Shown one piece after another: positions 8,525 through 15,935 of a stretch of 57,138 nucleotides of DNA (the first letter of the stretch is position 1; each line of letters opens with the position of its first letter). The stretch is from a virus. Position numbers and translations under genes: made by a program. The stretch spans positions 1 through 57,138 of IMG/VR virus record IMGVR_UViG_3300028384_001023; one strand, 5' to 3'. Below the pieces are notes generated by a model. That model saw nothing but the letters and a program-made list of their open reading frames with translations, was not told where the DNA came from and ran no database searches.

Positions 8525-9178
8525 ATGAAAGCCTTTGTAATTACAATTGAACACTTTGAAAAATCAGTACAATCAGCCAAGCGTTGTATTAAATCTGGTA
8601 AAAAGTATGGACTTGATATCGAGATGTGGAAAGCAACCACTCCTTCTGACAGACCTCACAAGATTCTCGAATCTAAAGACATTCCTATCCAACCATTTAA
8701 TGAGATCTATTCAAGAACTACAAATTGTATGGCAGCATTCTGTTCTCATATGTCTCTATGGGAACATTCTATCGCCATCGATGAACCAGTTATCGTATTC
8801 GAACATGATGCCATTGTGACAGGAACATTACCCGAAGACTTACAGTTTGATCGTGTAATTACATTTTCTAAGCCTTCGTATGGATCTTATAATACTCCTA
8901 TAACAGTTGGTGTTCAGCCACTGGTACAGAAAAGCTATTTTGGTGGAGCACACGGATACATAGTTACTCCTGAAGGATCACGACAACTGATAGAAGGAGC
9001 AAAGAAAAATCCAGCTTCTACAGATGTATTTTTGAACCTAAATAATTTTCCATGGCTAGAAGAATATTATCCATGGACTTGTATCGCTGCAGATGGTTTT
9101 ACGACTATTCAAGTAGAAGCAGGTTGCCAAGCAAAACATCGTTATGGCGAAGGGTATGTAATCGAAGATGTCAAATAA
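8525..9178 (+). CDS. GT25-like glycosyltransferase, copy 3
   Basis: 217 residues from ATG 8525 (a TTG at 8519 is also open). Starts MKAFVITIEHFEKS; contains AAFCSHMSLWEHS, VIVFEHDAIV (ExD) and GGAHGYIVTPEGSRQLI. This completes the run of three GT25-like genes. All three keep the acidic motif, so all may be active. Overlaps the next gene by 11 bases. Confidence 0.7.
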   Translation: MKAFVITIEHFEKSVQSAKRCIKSGKKYGLDIEMWKATTPSDRPHKILESKDIPIQPFNEIYSRTTNCMAAFCSHMSLWEHSIAIDEPVIVFEHDAIVTGTLPEDLQFDRVITFSKPSYGSYNTPITVGVQPLVQKSYFGGAHGYIVTPEGSRQLIEGAKKNPASTDVFLNLNNFPWLEEYYPWTCIAADGFTTIQVEAGCQAKHRYGEGYVIEDVK

Positions 9179-9836
9179 AAAATTAGAAAAGGCCTTTTTA
9201 ACGGGCTGTGATGCGACAACAGAATGGCAGCTACCGTTCTTTATTAAGAAGTATAAAGAGTTTAATCATAAAACTCCTCTCATCGTATGCGACTTTGGTA
9301 TGACAGAAAAAACGATGGAGACAGTAAACAAACATCCTGATATTAACATCGTAATGTCATATCCAAAGAAAGACATGGTAGAGAAAGGTTGGTTTTTAAA
9401 ACCAATGACTATGTTTAATGCACCTGCAGAACAACTCTGTTGGTTTGATACTGACTGTATTTTTCATGCAAACGTAGATAATATCTTCGACCACTTCGTT
9501 GAAAATAAACTAAACATGGTAGAAGATAAACCCTGGTCAATGCGTAGAGGAGAAGTGTGGCATAATTCGGGTGTCGTAGGTATGATAGGAAAGCCTCACA
9601 TCTTGTATCATTGGGTAGATGCAGTACGAAAGAATCCATCAGTAGGCGACCAAGAAGTACTTCATAGTATCTTAACTCCAATCACCCGTCTACAACATAT
9701 CAATACAATCTTGAATAGATATAACGTATTGCGGTTACAAGTAGAACATGATGGATATAAAGGAAAGATTCATGTGATGCATTGGACAGGCAAAAAAGGC
9801 AATGATAGAATTAAGGAGTTGATGAAAAATGGCTAG
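9168..9836 (+). CDS. Glycosyltransferase-like protein (GT-A)
   Basis: 222 residues. AEQLCWFDTDCIF carries a DxD motif (about residues 95-97); other landmarks are GWFLKPMTM, a WHNSGVVG acceptor-site-like segment and a C-terminal IHVMHWTG motif, whose His often binds metal in GT8-like enzymes. Likely a nucleotide-sugar transferase of the same pathway. Overlaps its neighbours by 8-11 bases. Confidence 0.65.
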   Translation: MSNKKLEKAFLTGCDATTEWQLPFFIKKYKEFNHKTPLIVCDFGMTEKTMETVNKHPDINIVMSYPKKDMVEKGWFLKPMTMFNAPAEQLCWFDTDCIFHANVDNIFDHFVENKLNMVEDKPWSMRRGEVWHNSGVVGMIGKPHILYHWVDAVRKNPSVGDQEVLHSILTPITRLQHINTILNRYNVLRLQVEHDGYKGKIHVMHWTGKKGNDRIKELMKNG

Positions 9837-10458
9837 AGTAGTACACCTGATTGGTAACGGTGATAGCGCTATGCTGTATCAAAAGTTTGAAGAACGAAAA
9901 GGCTTGAAACTGACATGCAATATCCCACCCTTTGAGGTTCCTGATGCTTATGCTACGTGCATTGTAGATTTTAAGTTCATTGATACGATCAAAAAGGGTG
10001 AATTAGATCCTCGAGGTCAATGGATTTGTGGTGTACGACCAAAGATGTATTGCGAGAAACATGTCAATTGGCATATGAAGGTCGCTCATCGCATCAAAGA
10101 ATTCTATACAAAAAAGCCTAAGTATGCAAAAAATTACACTGACTTTAATTGTGGTCATTTCGCAGCATATTATGCATTAGAAAAACTCAAAGCCGATGAA
10201 ATCCATATGTACGGCTTTGACTCAATACTTGATATGAACTTACGTAGCTACACAGATCTCGTATTGGGATCAGATCGTGGTGCTATGAATAACGTCAGAC
10301 TATCAGGAAATTGGCGCCCGATTTGGGAAAATATGTTCAAAGAATTTAAGAACGTAAACTTTCACCTCTATCATTTTCATAATAAAGCAAAGATCAAGGT
10401 GGCTGATAACGTAGAAATTCACGTTATACCAAAAAAAGGTTTACAAGCTGCTGGATAA
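9829..10458 (+). CDS. Unknown protein of the modification island, 209 aa
   Basis: The N-terminal VVHLIGNGDSA resembles the nucleotide-binding turn seen in some sialyltransferase-like GT families, and EIHMYGFDSILD is another conserved-looking motif. I cannot name a family with confidence; a transferase using a CMP- or other nucleotide sugar is possible. It is the last gene of the island. The next promoter (10440-10468) overlaps its final codons. Confidence 0.5.
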   Translation: MARVVHLIGNGDSAMLYQKFEERKGLKLTCNIPPFEVPDAYATCIVDFKFIDTIKKGELDPRGQWICGVRPKMYCEKHVNWHMKVAHRIKEFYTKKPKYAKNYTDFNCGHFAAYYALEKLKADEIHMYGFDSILDMNLRSYTDLVLGSDRGAMNNVRLSGNWRPIWENMFKEFKNVNFHLYHFHNKAKIKVADNVEIHVIPKKGLQAAG

Positions 10459-10468
10459 GTGGTATAAT
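10440..10468 (+). promoter_or_regulatory. Sigma70-like phage promoter, copy 2
   Basis: TTTACA (10440-10445), 17-base spacer ending TGG, TATAAT (10463-10468), then AGACCTATAAT as in copies 1 and 5. It overlaps the 3' end of the 9829 gene and drives the metalloprotease and desaturase genes. Confidence 0.8.
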
Positions 10469-10494
10469 AGACCTATAATTGAGAGAGGTTTATT

Positions 10495-10914
10495 ATGATT
10501 TATTTGGATATCGAAAATGGTACTGCAGAAGAAAGAGCTCTGGCAAAAGAAGCTTTTTACTTTGCTATCGAAAAGTTAATGCCACGTAAGAAAAACTTAG
10601 ACGTAACAATCACATTTGTTGACTTTACTGATTCTGTTGATGGATATCATGAATATATAGATAAGGGCGAACATAATATCGAGTTACAAACTGGTTTATC
10701 TCAAGAAGACCTAATCACTGTGGTATTTCATGAAATGGTTCATGTACGTCAGCATGAACGAAATCAATTGAAAGATCGTGGTGTAATCAAAGTTTGGAAC
10801 GGTGTAGAATATTTAAGTCTATATAGCACCACAGAAGAATATATGTCTCTACCTTGGGAAAAAGAAGCATATCAACTACAGGAAGAACTGTACAATGAGT
10901 ATTTGTCCATATAG
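10495..10914 (+). CDS. HExxH zinc metalloprotease-like protein
   Basis: 139 residues with a zinc motif HEMVH (His79, Glu80, His83) followed by VRQ. A candidate third ligand is Glu122 or Glu124 in PWEKEAY. The small size and PWE-type downstream motif fit minimal phage metallopeptidases. Cytoplasmic, no signal peptide. Possible roles are host protein cleavage or protein maturation. First gene after promoter copy 2, with GAGAGG upstream of the ATG; overlaps the desaturase by 20 bases. Confidence 0.65.
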   Translation: MIYLDIENGTAEERALAKEAFYFAIEKLMPRKKNLDVTITFVDFTDSVDGYHEYIDKGEHNIELQTGLSQEDLITVVFHEMVHVRQHERNQLKDRGVIKVWNGVEYLSLYSTTEEYMSLPWEKEAYQLQEELYNEYLSI

Positions 10915-11719
10915 ATTATTTGTTGCTATAGCTATACATGCTTTAGCAGCAACATTTATATACAATAATATCTATACCGAAGGTTTATATTGGCAGGTGC
11001 CAGTTGTGATTGGCCTTGTCTTATTACAGGTTTTTACTGTATCAACTTTCTTACATAAGATGTTATCACACCGTGTTTGGAAATTCAAGTATAAGGTACT
11101 TGATTGGTTTTTTGCAACATTCGCTATGACAATTGGTCATGTATTTCCTGGTGATCCACTCACATGGTCTGTTATCCATCGATTGCATCATGCCCACGTT
11201 GATAAAGATATGGATCCACATAGTCCATCTCGAGTTGGCTTATTAGTATCTCACTTTCATCTATGGAAACCACCTGTATGGGAGGAAGTAGATCGTAAGT
11301 ATTATTTTGATTTGATGAAACACTATCGACATCTCTTCTTCTTTAGTCAATATCCTATTGCAATCGCTGTTGTATTATGGCTATCAGTATTTTTATTATT
11401 TGGTATCGAAGGTGTTGCTTTACTTGGTATGGCATCTTTCGTTGAGTTTCATGGATTAGGTGTTATTGACGCATACTCACATGCAGAAGGTGAAGGTAAG
11501 ACTCGTAGCATTCCGTGGTGGTTAGTCGCTATCGGTCTAAACGATCCTGAAGGCTCTTATCATAAAGAACATCATGATCATCCTGATGTCTATAGCTTTA
11601 ATCCTACTTGGATCGATTATCCTTCTCGTATTATGGAGATCTTATCAACGATAGGTCTAGTTGAAATTAAAGGTAGAAAGTTCAAGAATCGTAATGAAGT
11701 ATTTGAAGGTAAAGTTTGA
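10895..11719 (+). CDS. Membrane fatty-acid desaturase
   Basis: 274 residues with all three di-iron histidine boxes: HKMLSH (54-59), HRLHH (95-99) and HKEHH (223-227). Hydrophobic segments lie near 7-25, 32-54, 68-90, 153-172 and 173-190. This is the acyl-lipid/acyl-CoA delta-9 desaturase pattern. It should introduce double bonds into fatty acyl chains at the inner membrane using O2 and host electron donors. An auxiliary metabolic gene; with the FabF-like gene at 16525 it points to phage control of membrane lipid composition. Confidence 0.85.
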   Translation: MSICPYRLFVAIAIHALAATFIYNNIYTEGLYWQVPVVIGLVLLQVFTVSTFLHKMLSHRVWKFKYKVLDWFFATFAMTIGHVFPGDPLTWSVIHRLHHAHVDKDMDPHSPSRVGLLVSHFHLWKPPVWEEVDRKYYFDLMKHYRHLFFFSQYPIAIAVVLWLSVFLLFGIEGVALLGMASFVEFHGLGVIDAYSHAEGEGKTRSIPWWLVAIGLNDPEGSYHKEHHDHPDVYSFNPTWIDYPSRIMEILSTIGLVEIKGRKFKNRNEVFEGKV

Positions 11720-12500
11720 TACTGGTAAATCTCTAGACATCTACCCGTTTCTCGACGATTTCAGCCAAATGTGGTTCGAAGAAGTTGAGAAAAACGTTCA
11801 TGACATTTGGGAAAGAGACCGAATACACGGTCTTAATGATCAATGGACTGAAGATACGTTGATTACTAAGCTGCAGTCATGTATCAAGATGATTAGACAT
11901 TATAGAGAACTACCTGATACAAACGACTTAAATAAACTACACACATATTTTGAAGAGATGATGGAGCCAGAATACTTTAATAAGGCTCCTAGTCTCGTAC
12001 AAAAATATATTATTGAGTTTAATACTCTAATACATCACTTAGAGAGTTTAGGTAGTACGAGAATCGTATGTACGTTTAAACATCGTGATCGTTATTTACT
12101 CGACGAATCTATGCAAAAGAGATTTAATTTTGATCAAAAACCTGGAACTGTTTGTATAAATTATTGTCATGTAGGTAAACCATTATATGATATTTACCAC
12201 GACGAAGACAATCATGTATCGAAGATAGTAAATCAAGAGGCTTGGTCAGCAGACTTCACGATCATTTATCAACATGGTAAACATAAATCATTTGACTCAC
12301 AAGCTGAAAAATGGTGTGACGATAATTGTGTATCTCCGAGATCATGGGGATTAATTGACGTTGGTAGAACTGATACGACCGCAGAAGAAATTAGTAATAT
12401 TAAGTATATAGAAGAATTATCAATTGAAATTGATCATGAAGAGGCTTATGCTGCAGAATGGCAAAATATGATGGACTTATACCAAACAGACAACGTTTAG
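11694..12500 (+). CDS. Conserved unknown protein, 268 aa
   Basis: Start placed at ATG 11694 (a TTG at 11661 is open but lies further inside the desaturase gene). Landmarks: helical N-terminal half with MIRHYRELP, then TVCINYCHVGKPLYDIYHDED and a later SADFTIIY. It resembles, from memory, an uncharacterised protein common in marine T4-like phages. No catalytic motif is evident. It overlaps the desaturase by 26 bases and the aminotransferase by 43. Confidence 0.6.
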   Translation: MKYLKVKFDTGKSLDIYPFLDDFSQMWFEEVEKNVHDIWERDRIHGLNDQWTEDTLITKLQSCIKMIRHYRELPDTNDLNKLHTYFEEMMEPEYFNKAPSLVQKYIIEFNTLIHHLESLGSTRIVCTFKHRDRYLLDESMQKRFNFDQKPGTVCINYCHVGKPLYDIYHDEDNHVSKIVNQEAWSADFTIIYQHGKHKSFDSQAEKWCDDNCVSPRSWGLIDVGRTDTTAEEISNIKYIEELSIEIDHEEAYAAEWQNMMDLYQTDNV

Positions 12501-13534
12501 TCTCTAAGTCACCTGATAGGTGGCAGTTTGGATATATAAAAAATGGACAAAAACAAATTGACCCTCTTTTGGGTCTTGGTTGCTATACTCTTGGTTTTGA
12601 CAGAGCTGACATTGTTGAATATGTTTCTAATAACCTATTAAAAAACGTTTACGATAATGCTGAAGACTTATTTGGGTCAGATGATTCAGAATTATACTTA
12701 AACGATATTGCTTTTCAGTTACAAGAAAAATTGTTTAATAAAACTGGTTACCACAGTTTTTACGCTTTATCAGGTAGCGATGCTAATGAAGGTGCTATAA
12801 AGCTTTCAGCTGCCGCGCATAAGCTAAGAGGTAACCAAGATAAAAGAGGTGTGATTAGTTTTTACGGTAGCTATCATGGTAGTACGTATCTGAATTATAG
12901 TATGGGAGATGAAAATTTATTTAGTGATCCATTCTATAACTTAATGAAACCTGATTGGATACGTAAGATTCGCTTCGAAGATCTAACAAAGGTTCCATGG
13001 GATAAGATAATGTGTATAGTCATTGAGTCACGTCAATGGGCTAGTGGATTAAGAGAACCACCAAAAGCTTTTTGGAATCAATTAGAAATCATACGAAAAA
13101 CATTTGATGTTGATATTATCATCGATGATATTTTCATGGGCGGAGGCAAGACTGGCGATTGGTGTGGATGGAAAAGTTTACCTATTAAACCAGATATATT
13201 CACACAAGGTAAAGGCATTACAGGAGGTTATTTTCCCTTATCGGCCACTCTCTACTCAGAGCGTATCGCTAAATTATTACCAGACGATTTCTTATGGGAA
13301 CATGGATTTACTTATAGCTTCTCATCTTCAGGCATACTCAGTTGTCTTAAGTTTTTGGAGCTATATGAAGAATGTGATTATATTTCTGTAAACTCTCGAG
13401 CAAATGAAATATTGAAAGATAAAGCAGTTGCTAGTTATGGAAATATATATTACATGGGAGCTAAAGGTTTCCTTGTTGTACCTTTAAATGCAACTGATGA
13501 ATACTTTGAAATGTTAGGAGGATATTATGACTGA
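12458..13534 (+). CDS. Class III PLP-dependent aminotransferase
   Basis: 358 residues. ALSGSDANEGAIKL binds the cofactor phosphate, FYGSYHGST is the ring-stacking motif (about 135-143), IIDDIFMGGGKTG holds the PLP-N1 aspartate (223/224), and TQGKGITGGYFPLSA holds Schiff-base Lys252. The family includes glutamate-1-semialdehyde and omega-amino transaminases, usually 420-450 residues, so this copy is short at both ends. A role in making an amino sugar or other polyamine-like building block is inferred. It overlaps the preceding gene by 43 bases. Confidence 0.8.
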   Translation: MAKYDGLIPNRQRLVSKSPDRWQFGYIKNGQKQIDPLLGLGCYTLGFDRADIVEYVSNNLLKNVYDNAEDLFGSDDSELYLNDIAFQLQEKLFNKTGYHSFYALSGSDANEGAIKLSAAAHKLRGNQDKRGVISFYGSYHGSTYLNYSMGDENLFSDPFYNLMKPDWIRKIRFEDLTKVPWDKIMCIVIESRQWASGLREPPKAFWNQLEIIRKTFDVDIIIDDIFMGGGKTGDWCGWKSLPIKPDIFTQGKGITGGYFPLSATLYSERIAKLLPDDFLWEHGFTYSFSSSGILSCLKFLELYEECDYISVNSRANEILKDKAVASYGNIYYMGAKGFLVVPLNATDEYFEMLGGYYD

Positions 13535-13634
13535 AATAGAAGCACTGAAAAAAGATAACGCAGAACTAACAAAGGCTTTGTATGCAGCCTACGCTCGCAT
13601 TAAAGAGCTCACAGAAAAAAGCGAAAAAAATTAA
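13527..13634 (+). CDS. Tiny coiled-coil protein, 35 aa
   Basis: ATG at 13527 follows a strong AGGAGG site (13516-13521) and overlaps the aminotransferase stop by eight bases. The product (MTEIEALKKDNAELTK... ending EKSEKN) has hydrophobic residues at heptad spacing, as in a short leucine-zipper-like helix. The strong ribosome site supports translation. Function unknown. Confidence 0.6.
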   Translation: MTEIEALKKDNAELTKALYAAYARIKELTEKSEKN

Positions 13635-13653
13635 AAAAAAGTGAAAAAAACTG

Positions 13654-13682
13654 TGTACAATCTGCCCAAAGCATGGTATAAT
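13654..13682 (+). promoter_or_regulatory. Sigma70-like phage promoter, copy 3
   Basis: TGTACA (13654-13659), 17-base spacer ending TGG, TATAAT (13677-13682), followed by ATACCTATAAAA. Long A tracts (13624-13650) lie just upstream. Drives the small genes from 13719. Confidence 0.8.
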
Positions 13683-13718
13683 ATACCTATAAAATGAAAA
13701 AAGCTGAGGAGCTAAACA

Positions 13719-13883
13719 ATGAAAAAAGTTATCGAATATTTTACCATCACTGCAACCATGGAAAACGGTGACAAGTGGGAAACACGTCGTCATACACGTG
13801 ACGGTTTGACTGATGTTATCAACTCTATCTGGAAAGATGACAAAGTCGTATCATTCTCTGTTGTTGAAAAGGTGGCTGCATAA
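13719..13883 (+). CDS. Small hypothetical protein, 54 aa
   Basis: ATG at 13719 follows GAGGAGC and promoter copy 3. The product begins MKKVIEYFTITATMENG and looks like a small beta-rich fold with a central helix and the ending SFSVVEKVAA. Its TAA overlaps the next ATG (TAATG). No family recognised; likely an early host-takeover type protein by position only. Confidence 0.7.
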   Translation: MKKVIEYFTITATMENGDKWETRRHTRDGLTDVINSIWKDDKVVSFSVVEKVAA

Positions 13884-14167
13884 TGGAAAAGGCATTAGTA
13901 GATTATATCTTAGCACAACGTGCTGAAGCAGAAGCATTTACTGCAGCTGCACCTGGTAACTTTATGGGTATGCTTCCACATCCAGACGAGTTTGTTTATT
14001 GGTCAAGTCGTGTGCCAACTGGTACAATGGCTGAGTTCGAGCGGATTGAGCTTGAAGAGTCAGCGTACTATATGGCTGCAGATGCGATGAGCAAGTCTTA
14101 TGCTCGTTTCATTAGTCCTAAACTGTCAGAGATGACAAACGGTGAGCTACACCATTCGTACACGTAA
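13883..14167 (+). CDS. Hypothetical protein, 94 aa
   Basis: Coupled to the previous gene through TAATG. The product is mostly helical with an Ala-rich N-terminal part (RAEAEAFTAAAPG) and a Glu-rich middle (EFERIELEESAYY). No motif recognised. Its 3' end is overlapped by the 53-residue gene at 14142. Confidence 0.65.
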   Translation: MEKALVDYILAQRAEAEAFTAAAPGNFMGMLPHPDEFVYWSSRVPTGTMAEFERIELEESAYYMAADAMSKSYARFISPKLSEMTNGELHHSYT

Positions 14168-14303
14168 GTTATGGCATTGTCTCGTAGCTCCTGATGGAGT
14201 ACACTATTATGATGAGATAGATAGTATCATGGGTCCTTACAAGAAGGCAAAGCGAGAGACAGTAAAGGACATCATCTCATATATCGAATTCCAGCGAGGT
14301 TGA
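14142..14303 (+). CDS. Small hypothetical protein, 53 aa, GTG start
   Basis: Frame opens with GTG at 14142 inside the previous gene and ends at TGA 14301-14303. The product starts MSYTIRTRKLWHCLVAPDG and ends ISYIEFQRG; composition is protein-like and basic. The upstream ribosome site is weak, so translation may rely on coupling. The last codons form one arm of the 11-bp inverted repeat at 14289-14335. Moderate confidence only. Confidence 0.5.
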   Translation: MSYTIRTRKLWHCLVAPDGVHYYDEIDSIMGPYKKAKRETVKDIISYIEFQRG

Positions 14304-14335
14304 GTATTAGCTCCTCTCTCGCTCCCTCGCTGGAA
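14289..14335. repeat. 11-bp perfect inverted repeat / stem-loop
   Basis: TTCCAGCGAGG (14289-14299) is perfectly complementary to CCTCGCTGGAA (14325-14335), with a 25-base loop. The first arm lies in the 3' end of the 14142 gene and the stop codon is in the loop. No U-run follows, so it is not a classical rho-independent terminator; it may protect or punctuate the mRNA. Confidence 0.7.
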
Positions 14336-14650
14336 CACAAATGGAAAGTCCTGAGTAAGACTAACTCGCGGGGTACAAAGTTAGAAGCAATGTTGCTTAC
14401 TATACCACGTCATGTGAAGAAGAGAAAACTGCTTTTTTTAAATTGTCGAACGAGTAAAAACGTGGTTAAGCCGGGAACGACTATAAATAAAGACACCGGT
14501 AGGAAGAGGGTAATCCTTCATAAGAAACCCTCATAACAAATGGAGAATGCATCCAGCACGTATATACTGGCTCTGCTTAATTTAAGGGTGATGCCTTAAT
14601 ACATCCGCGGTGGCCAACGGTTAGCCACCAACTTAATATTGGAGAAAAAC
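14304..14650 (+). other. Gene-poor hairpin-rich region, possible structured RNA or leader
   Basis: No convincing gene. Besides the 11-bp repeat at its edge it holds CTAACT/AGTTAG (14361-14384, 6 bp), AAGCA/TGCTT (14385-14398, 5 bp with a 4-base loop), GAGGGT/ACCCTC (14506-14532), TTAAGG/CCTTAA (14582-14599, 6-base loop) and GGTGGC/GCCACC (14609-14629). A late-type box lies inside at 14482. A TTG-initiated frame (14300-14536) is open but has no ribosome site. A long structured 5' leader for the 14651 gene, or an independent small RNA, are both possible. I saw no tRNA cloverleaf. Confidence 0.45.
14482..14489 (+). promoter_or_regulatory. T4-type late promoter box
   Basis: Exact TATAAATA inside the gene-poor region. 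If used, transcription would start near 14496 and give a leader of about 150 bases containing three of the hairpins before the 14651 gene. Confidence 0.45.
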
Positions 14651-14857
14651 ATGATTGCAATTATCGGTCTGTTAGCACTCTTCTCAGTTAATGAGCGTGA
14701 GTTCTTAGACGAAAAACTTAAATGGAACGAACAGGGCTATAACTATTGGGCACAGATTGGTTGTCGTGCACCAGATCCAAATGCCAAGTCGATCACGATT
14801 AAAACACCGATTGGAAATGAGTACGTATGCTTCAAACAAGTGAAACGCCCAGAGTAA
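14651..14857 (+). CDS. Small protein with hydrophobic N-terminus, 68 aa
   Basis: Start at ATG 14651, which has GGAG at 14641-14644 (an in-frame TTG at 14639 overlaps that site and is rejected). The first 11 residues (MIAIIGLLALF) are hydrophobic and may be a short membrane anchor or signal. The rest is soluble with two cysteines (IGCRAPD and YVCFKQ). Function unknown. Confidence 0.6.
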   Translation: MIAIIGLLALFSVNEREFLDEKLKWNEQGYNYWAQIGCRAPDPNAKSITIKTPIGNEYVCFKQVKRPE

Positions 14858-14994
14858 ACATAGGTGATTATCTTCTATGTTGTATATCGGCATGGATGAT
14901 GACACAATCGATACTTAATGGTAGTGTGTTTTGGTTTTTGATTGGTTACATGCTTTTTGTTAACTATGCAGTATGGAGAAAAGAAAATGTCTGA
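14827..14994 (+). CDS. Small two-helix membrane protein, 55 aa
   Basis: ATG 14827 inside the end of the previous gene, with GGAAATGAG upstream, to TGA 14992-14994 inside the start of the next. The product has two hydrophobic stretches (around YLLCCISAWMM and VFWFLIGYMLFV) and a basic end WRKENV. It fills what would otherwise be an unexplained 130-base gap. Size and topology would suit a holin- or antiholin-like protein, but that is only a possibility. Confidence 0.55.
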   Translation: MLQTSETPRVNIGDYLLCCISAWMMTQSILNGSVFWFLIGYMLFVNYAVWRKENV

Positions 14995-15247
14995 TGATTT
15001 TGATTTTGGTTTCACTGCGGTAGATGAAGCAGAACTCGATGTAGTAAAAAAGAAGCAAGAGACTATTGACCTACTTGATGTTGGTCAAAATGTGACTCAA
15101 GATAAGCTCGATCGTTTGTATAATGCTATCACACCTCTGCTTAATAATCTCAAAAAGAATCCTGAAAAGGACTATATCCTCTGGCCTAATCGCGTCGAGA
15201 AGGTTGATCAGTTTGAAGACATGCTGAGAAAAATTTACAATTCGTAA
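14987..15247 (+). CDS. Hypothetical acidic protein, 86 aa
   Basis: ATG at 14987 with GGAGAAAAG upstream was preferred to an ATG at 14942 that lacks a ribosome site. The product starts MSDDFDFGFTAVDEAELD and has a helical, charged body ending MLRKIYNS. Conserved small proteins with this DFDFGFT-like start are common in marine T4-like phages, but no function is known to me. Confidence 0.65.
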   Translation: MSDDFDFGFTAVDEAELDVVKKKQETIDLLDVGQNVTQDKLDRLYNAITPLLNNLKKNPEKDYILWPNRVEKVDQFEDMLRKIYNS

Positions 15248-15256
15248 AAAAAAGCA

Positions 15257-15285
15257 TGTACAACTGTGTGATTATATGGTAGAAT
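15257..15285 (+). promoter_or_regulatory. Sigma70-like phage promoter, copy 4
   Basis: TGTACA (15257-15262), 17-base spacer ending TGG, TAGAAT (15280-15285), then ATACC. A tract of A residues at 15246-15253 precedes it. It drives the 15318 gene and probably the envelope-protein set behind it. Confidence 0.75.
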
Positions 15286-15317
15286 ATACCAGTAAAATTG
15301 ATAATGAGGAGTTTACT

Positions 15318-15566
15318 ATGGCTAAAATGGCAATCACTAAAGGTATGACACAAGACGAGCGTCTTGCAGTTATTCGTAGACATTCTGCTAAATTTACTAA
15401 AAAGCTAAAGCGTAACCAGCGTGTACGTAAGACTGAGACCGAATCATATGAAAAGTATGATAATGGTAATAACATCTATGCGTGGACAGATGCTCCACAA
15501 TATGCGGAGAAATATTATGGTGAGCAGATGCGCGATACCATTGCTATGGATAATGATTGGAACTAG
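15318..15566 (+). CDS. Hypothetical basic protein, 82 aa
   Basis: ATG 15318 follows GAGGAG; an in-frame ATG at 15276 overlaps the promoter and is rejected. The product is basic in its first half (KFTKKLKRNQRVRK) and polar in the second. A nucleic-acid-binding role is possible from charge only. The next gene starts 50 bases before its end in another frame. Confidence 0.65.
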   Translation: MAKMAITKGMTQDERLAVIRRHSAKFTKKLKRNQRVRKTETESYEKYDNGNNIYAWTDAPQYAEKYYGEQMRDTIAMDNDWN

Positions 15567-15813
15567 TGCGTCAGCACAAGATTGTTTCTATGAGCAACGT
15601 TCAAAGTATGAAGACGGTACTGTTGTCAATTCAATTACTCAATACGATTGTAAGACACCACCCGAAGTCATCTATATAGAACGTGATAAGCCCGAGGAAC
15701 CAAAGCCTCGTTTTGATACGCCGTCCTTTTTCTTTGGTGCCACAGCGAAGAAAGACCTCGACACTGTGCTAACTGGACTGCTTTCGACCGTAGTGAGTAT
15801 AGGTGGATTATGA
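15517..15813 (+). CDS. Secreted (signal-peptide) protein, 98 aa
   Basis: Start set at ATG 15517 because GGAG lies 8 bases upstream and because it yields a full signal peptide: MVSRC, hydrophobic core AIPLLWIMIG, then TSASA with cleavage expected before QDC. The mature part is about 78 residues with two cysteines that could pair (DC...YDC) and a hydrophobic C-terminal segment (VLTGLLSTVVSIGGL). Likely periplasmic or membrane-attached. It overlaps the upstream gene by 50 bases. Confidence 0.65.
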   Translation: MVSRCAIPLLWIMIGTSASAQDCFYEQRSKYEDGTVVNSITQYDCKTPPEVIYIERDKPEEPKPRFDTPSFFFGATAKKDLDTVLTGLLSTVVSIGGL

Positions 15814-15935
15814 TTAGGTTGGGAATTGGATTCATTGCTGGAGTTGTGACAGTAGTGTTTTATCCAGAAGTTTTAGATTGGTTTACTACTTCTGGAATGA
15901 GAGATCAATTGATTGATAGATTGGAATCGTTATGA
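15810..15935 (+). CDS. Small single-span membrane protein, 41 aa
   Basis: ATG 15810 overlaps the previous stop (ATTATGA). The N-terminal half (LGIGFIAGVVTVVFY) is one membrane helix; the C-terminal half is amphipathic. Its TGA overlaps the ATG of the lipoprotein gene. The order secreted, membrane, lipoprotein suggests an envelope-acting set. Confidence 0.6.
   Translation: MIRLGIGFIAGVVTVVFYPEVLDWFTTSGMRDQLIDRLESL

Noticed and set aside
14341-14384. RNase P-like or hammerhead-like core (GGAAAGTCC, CTGA runs)
   Set aside because: Only short matches; the required second conserved blocks are absent.
14300-14536. Open TTG-started frame of 78 codons in the gene-poor region
   Set aside because: No ribosome site, starts in the loop of the 11-bp stem, composition not protein-like, and crosses a late box and several hairpins.
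14540-14640. Possible tRNA
   Set aside because: Hairpins are present but no T-arm (GGTTCGA-type) sequence and no acceptor stem closing them.
15276-15317. Upstream ATG for the 15318 gene
   Set aside because: It overlaps the -10 box of promoter copy 4, so it would not be in the transcript.
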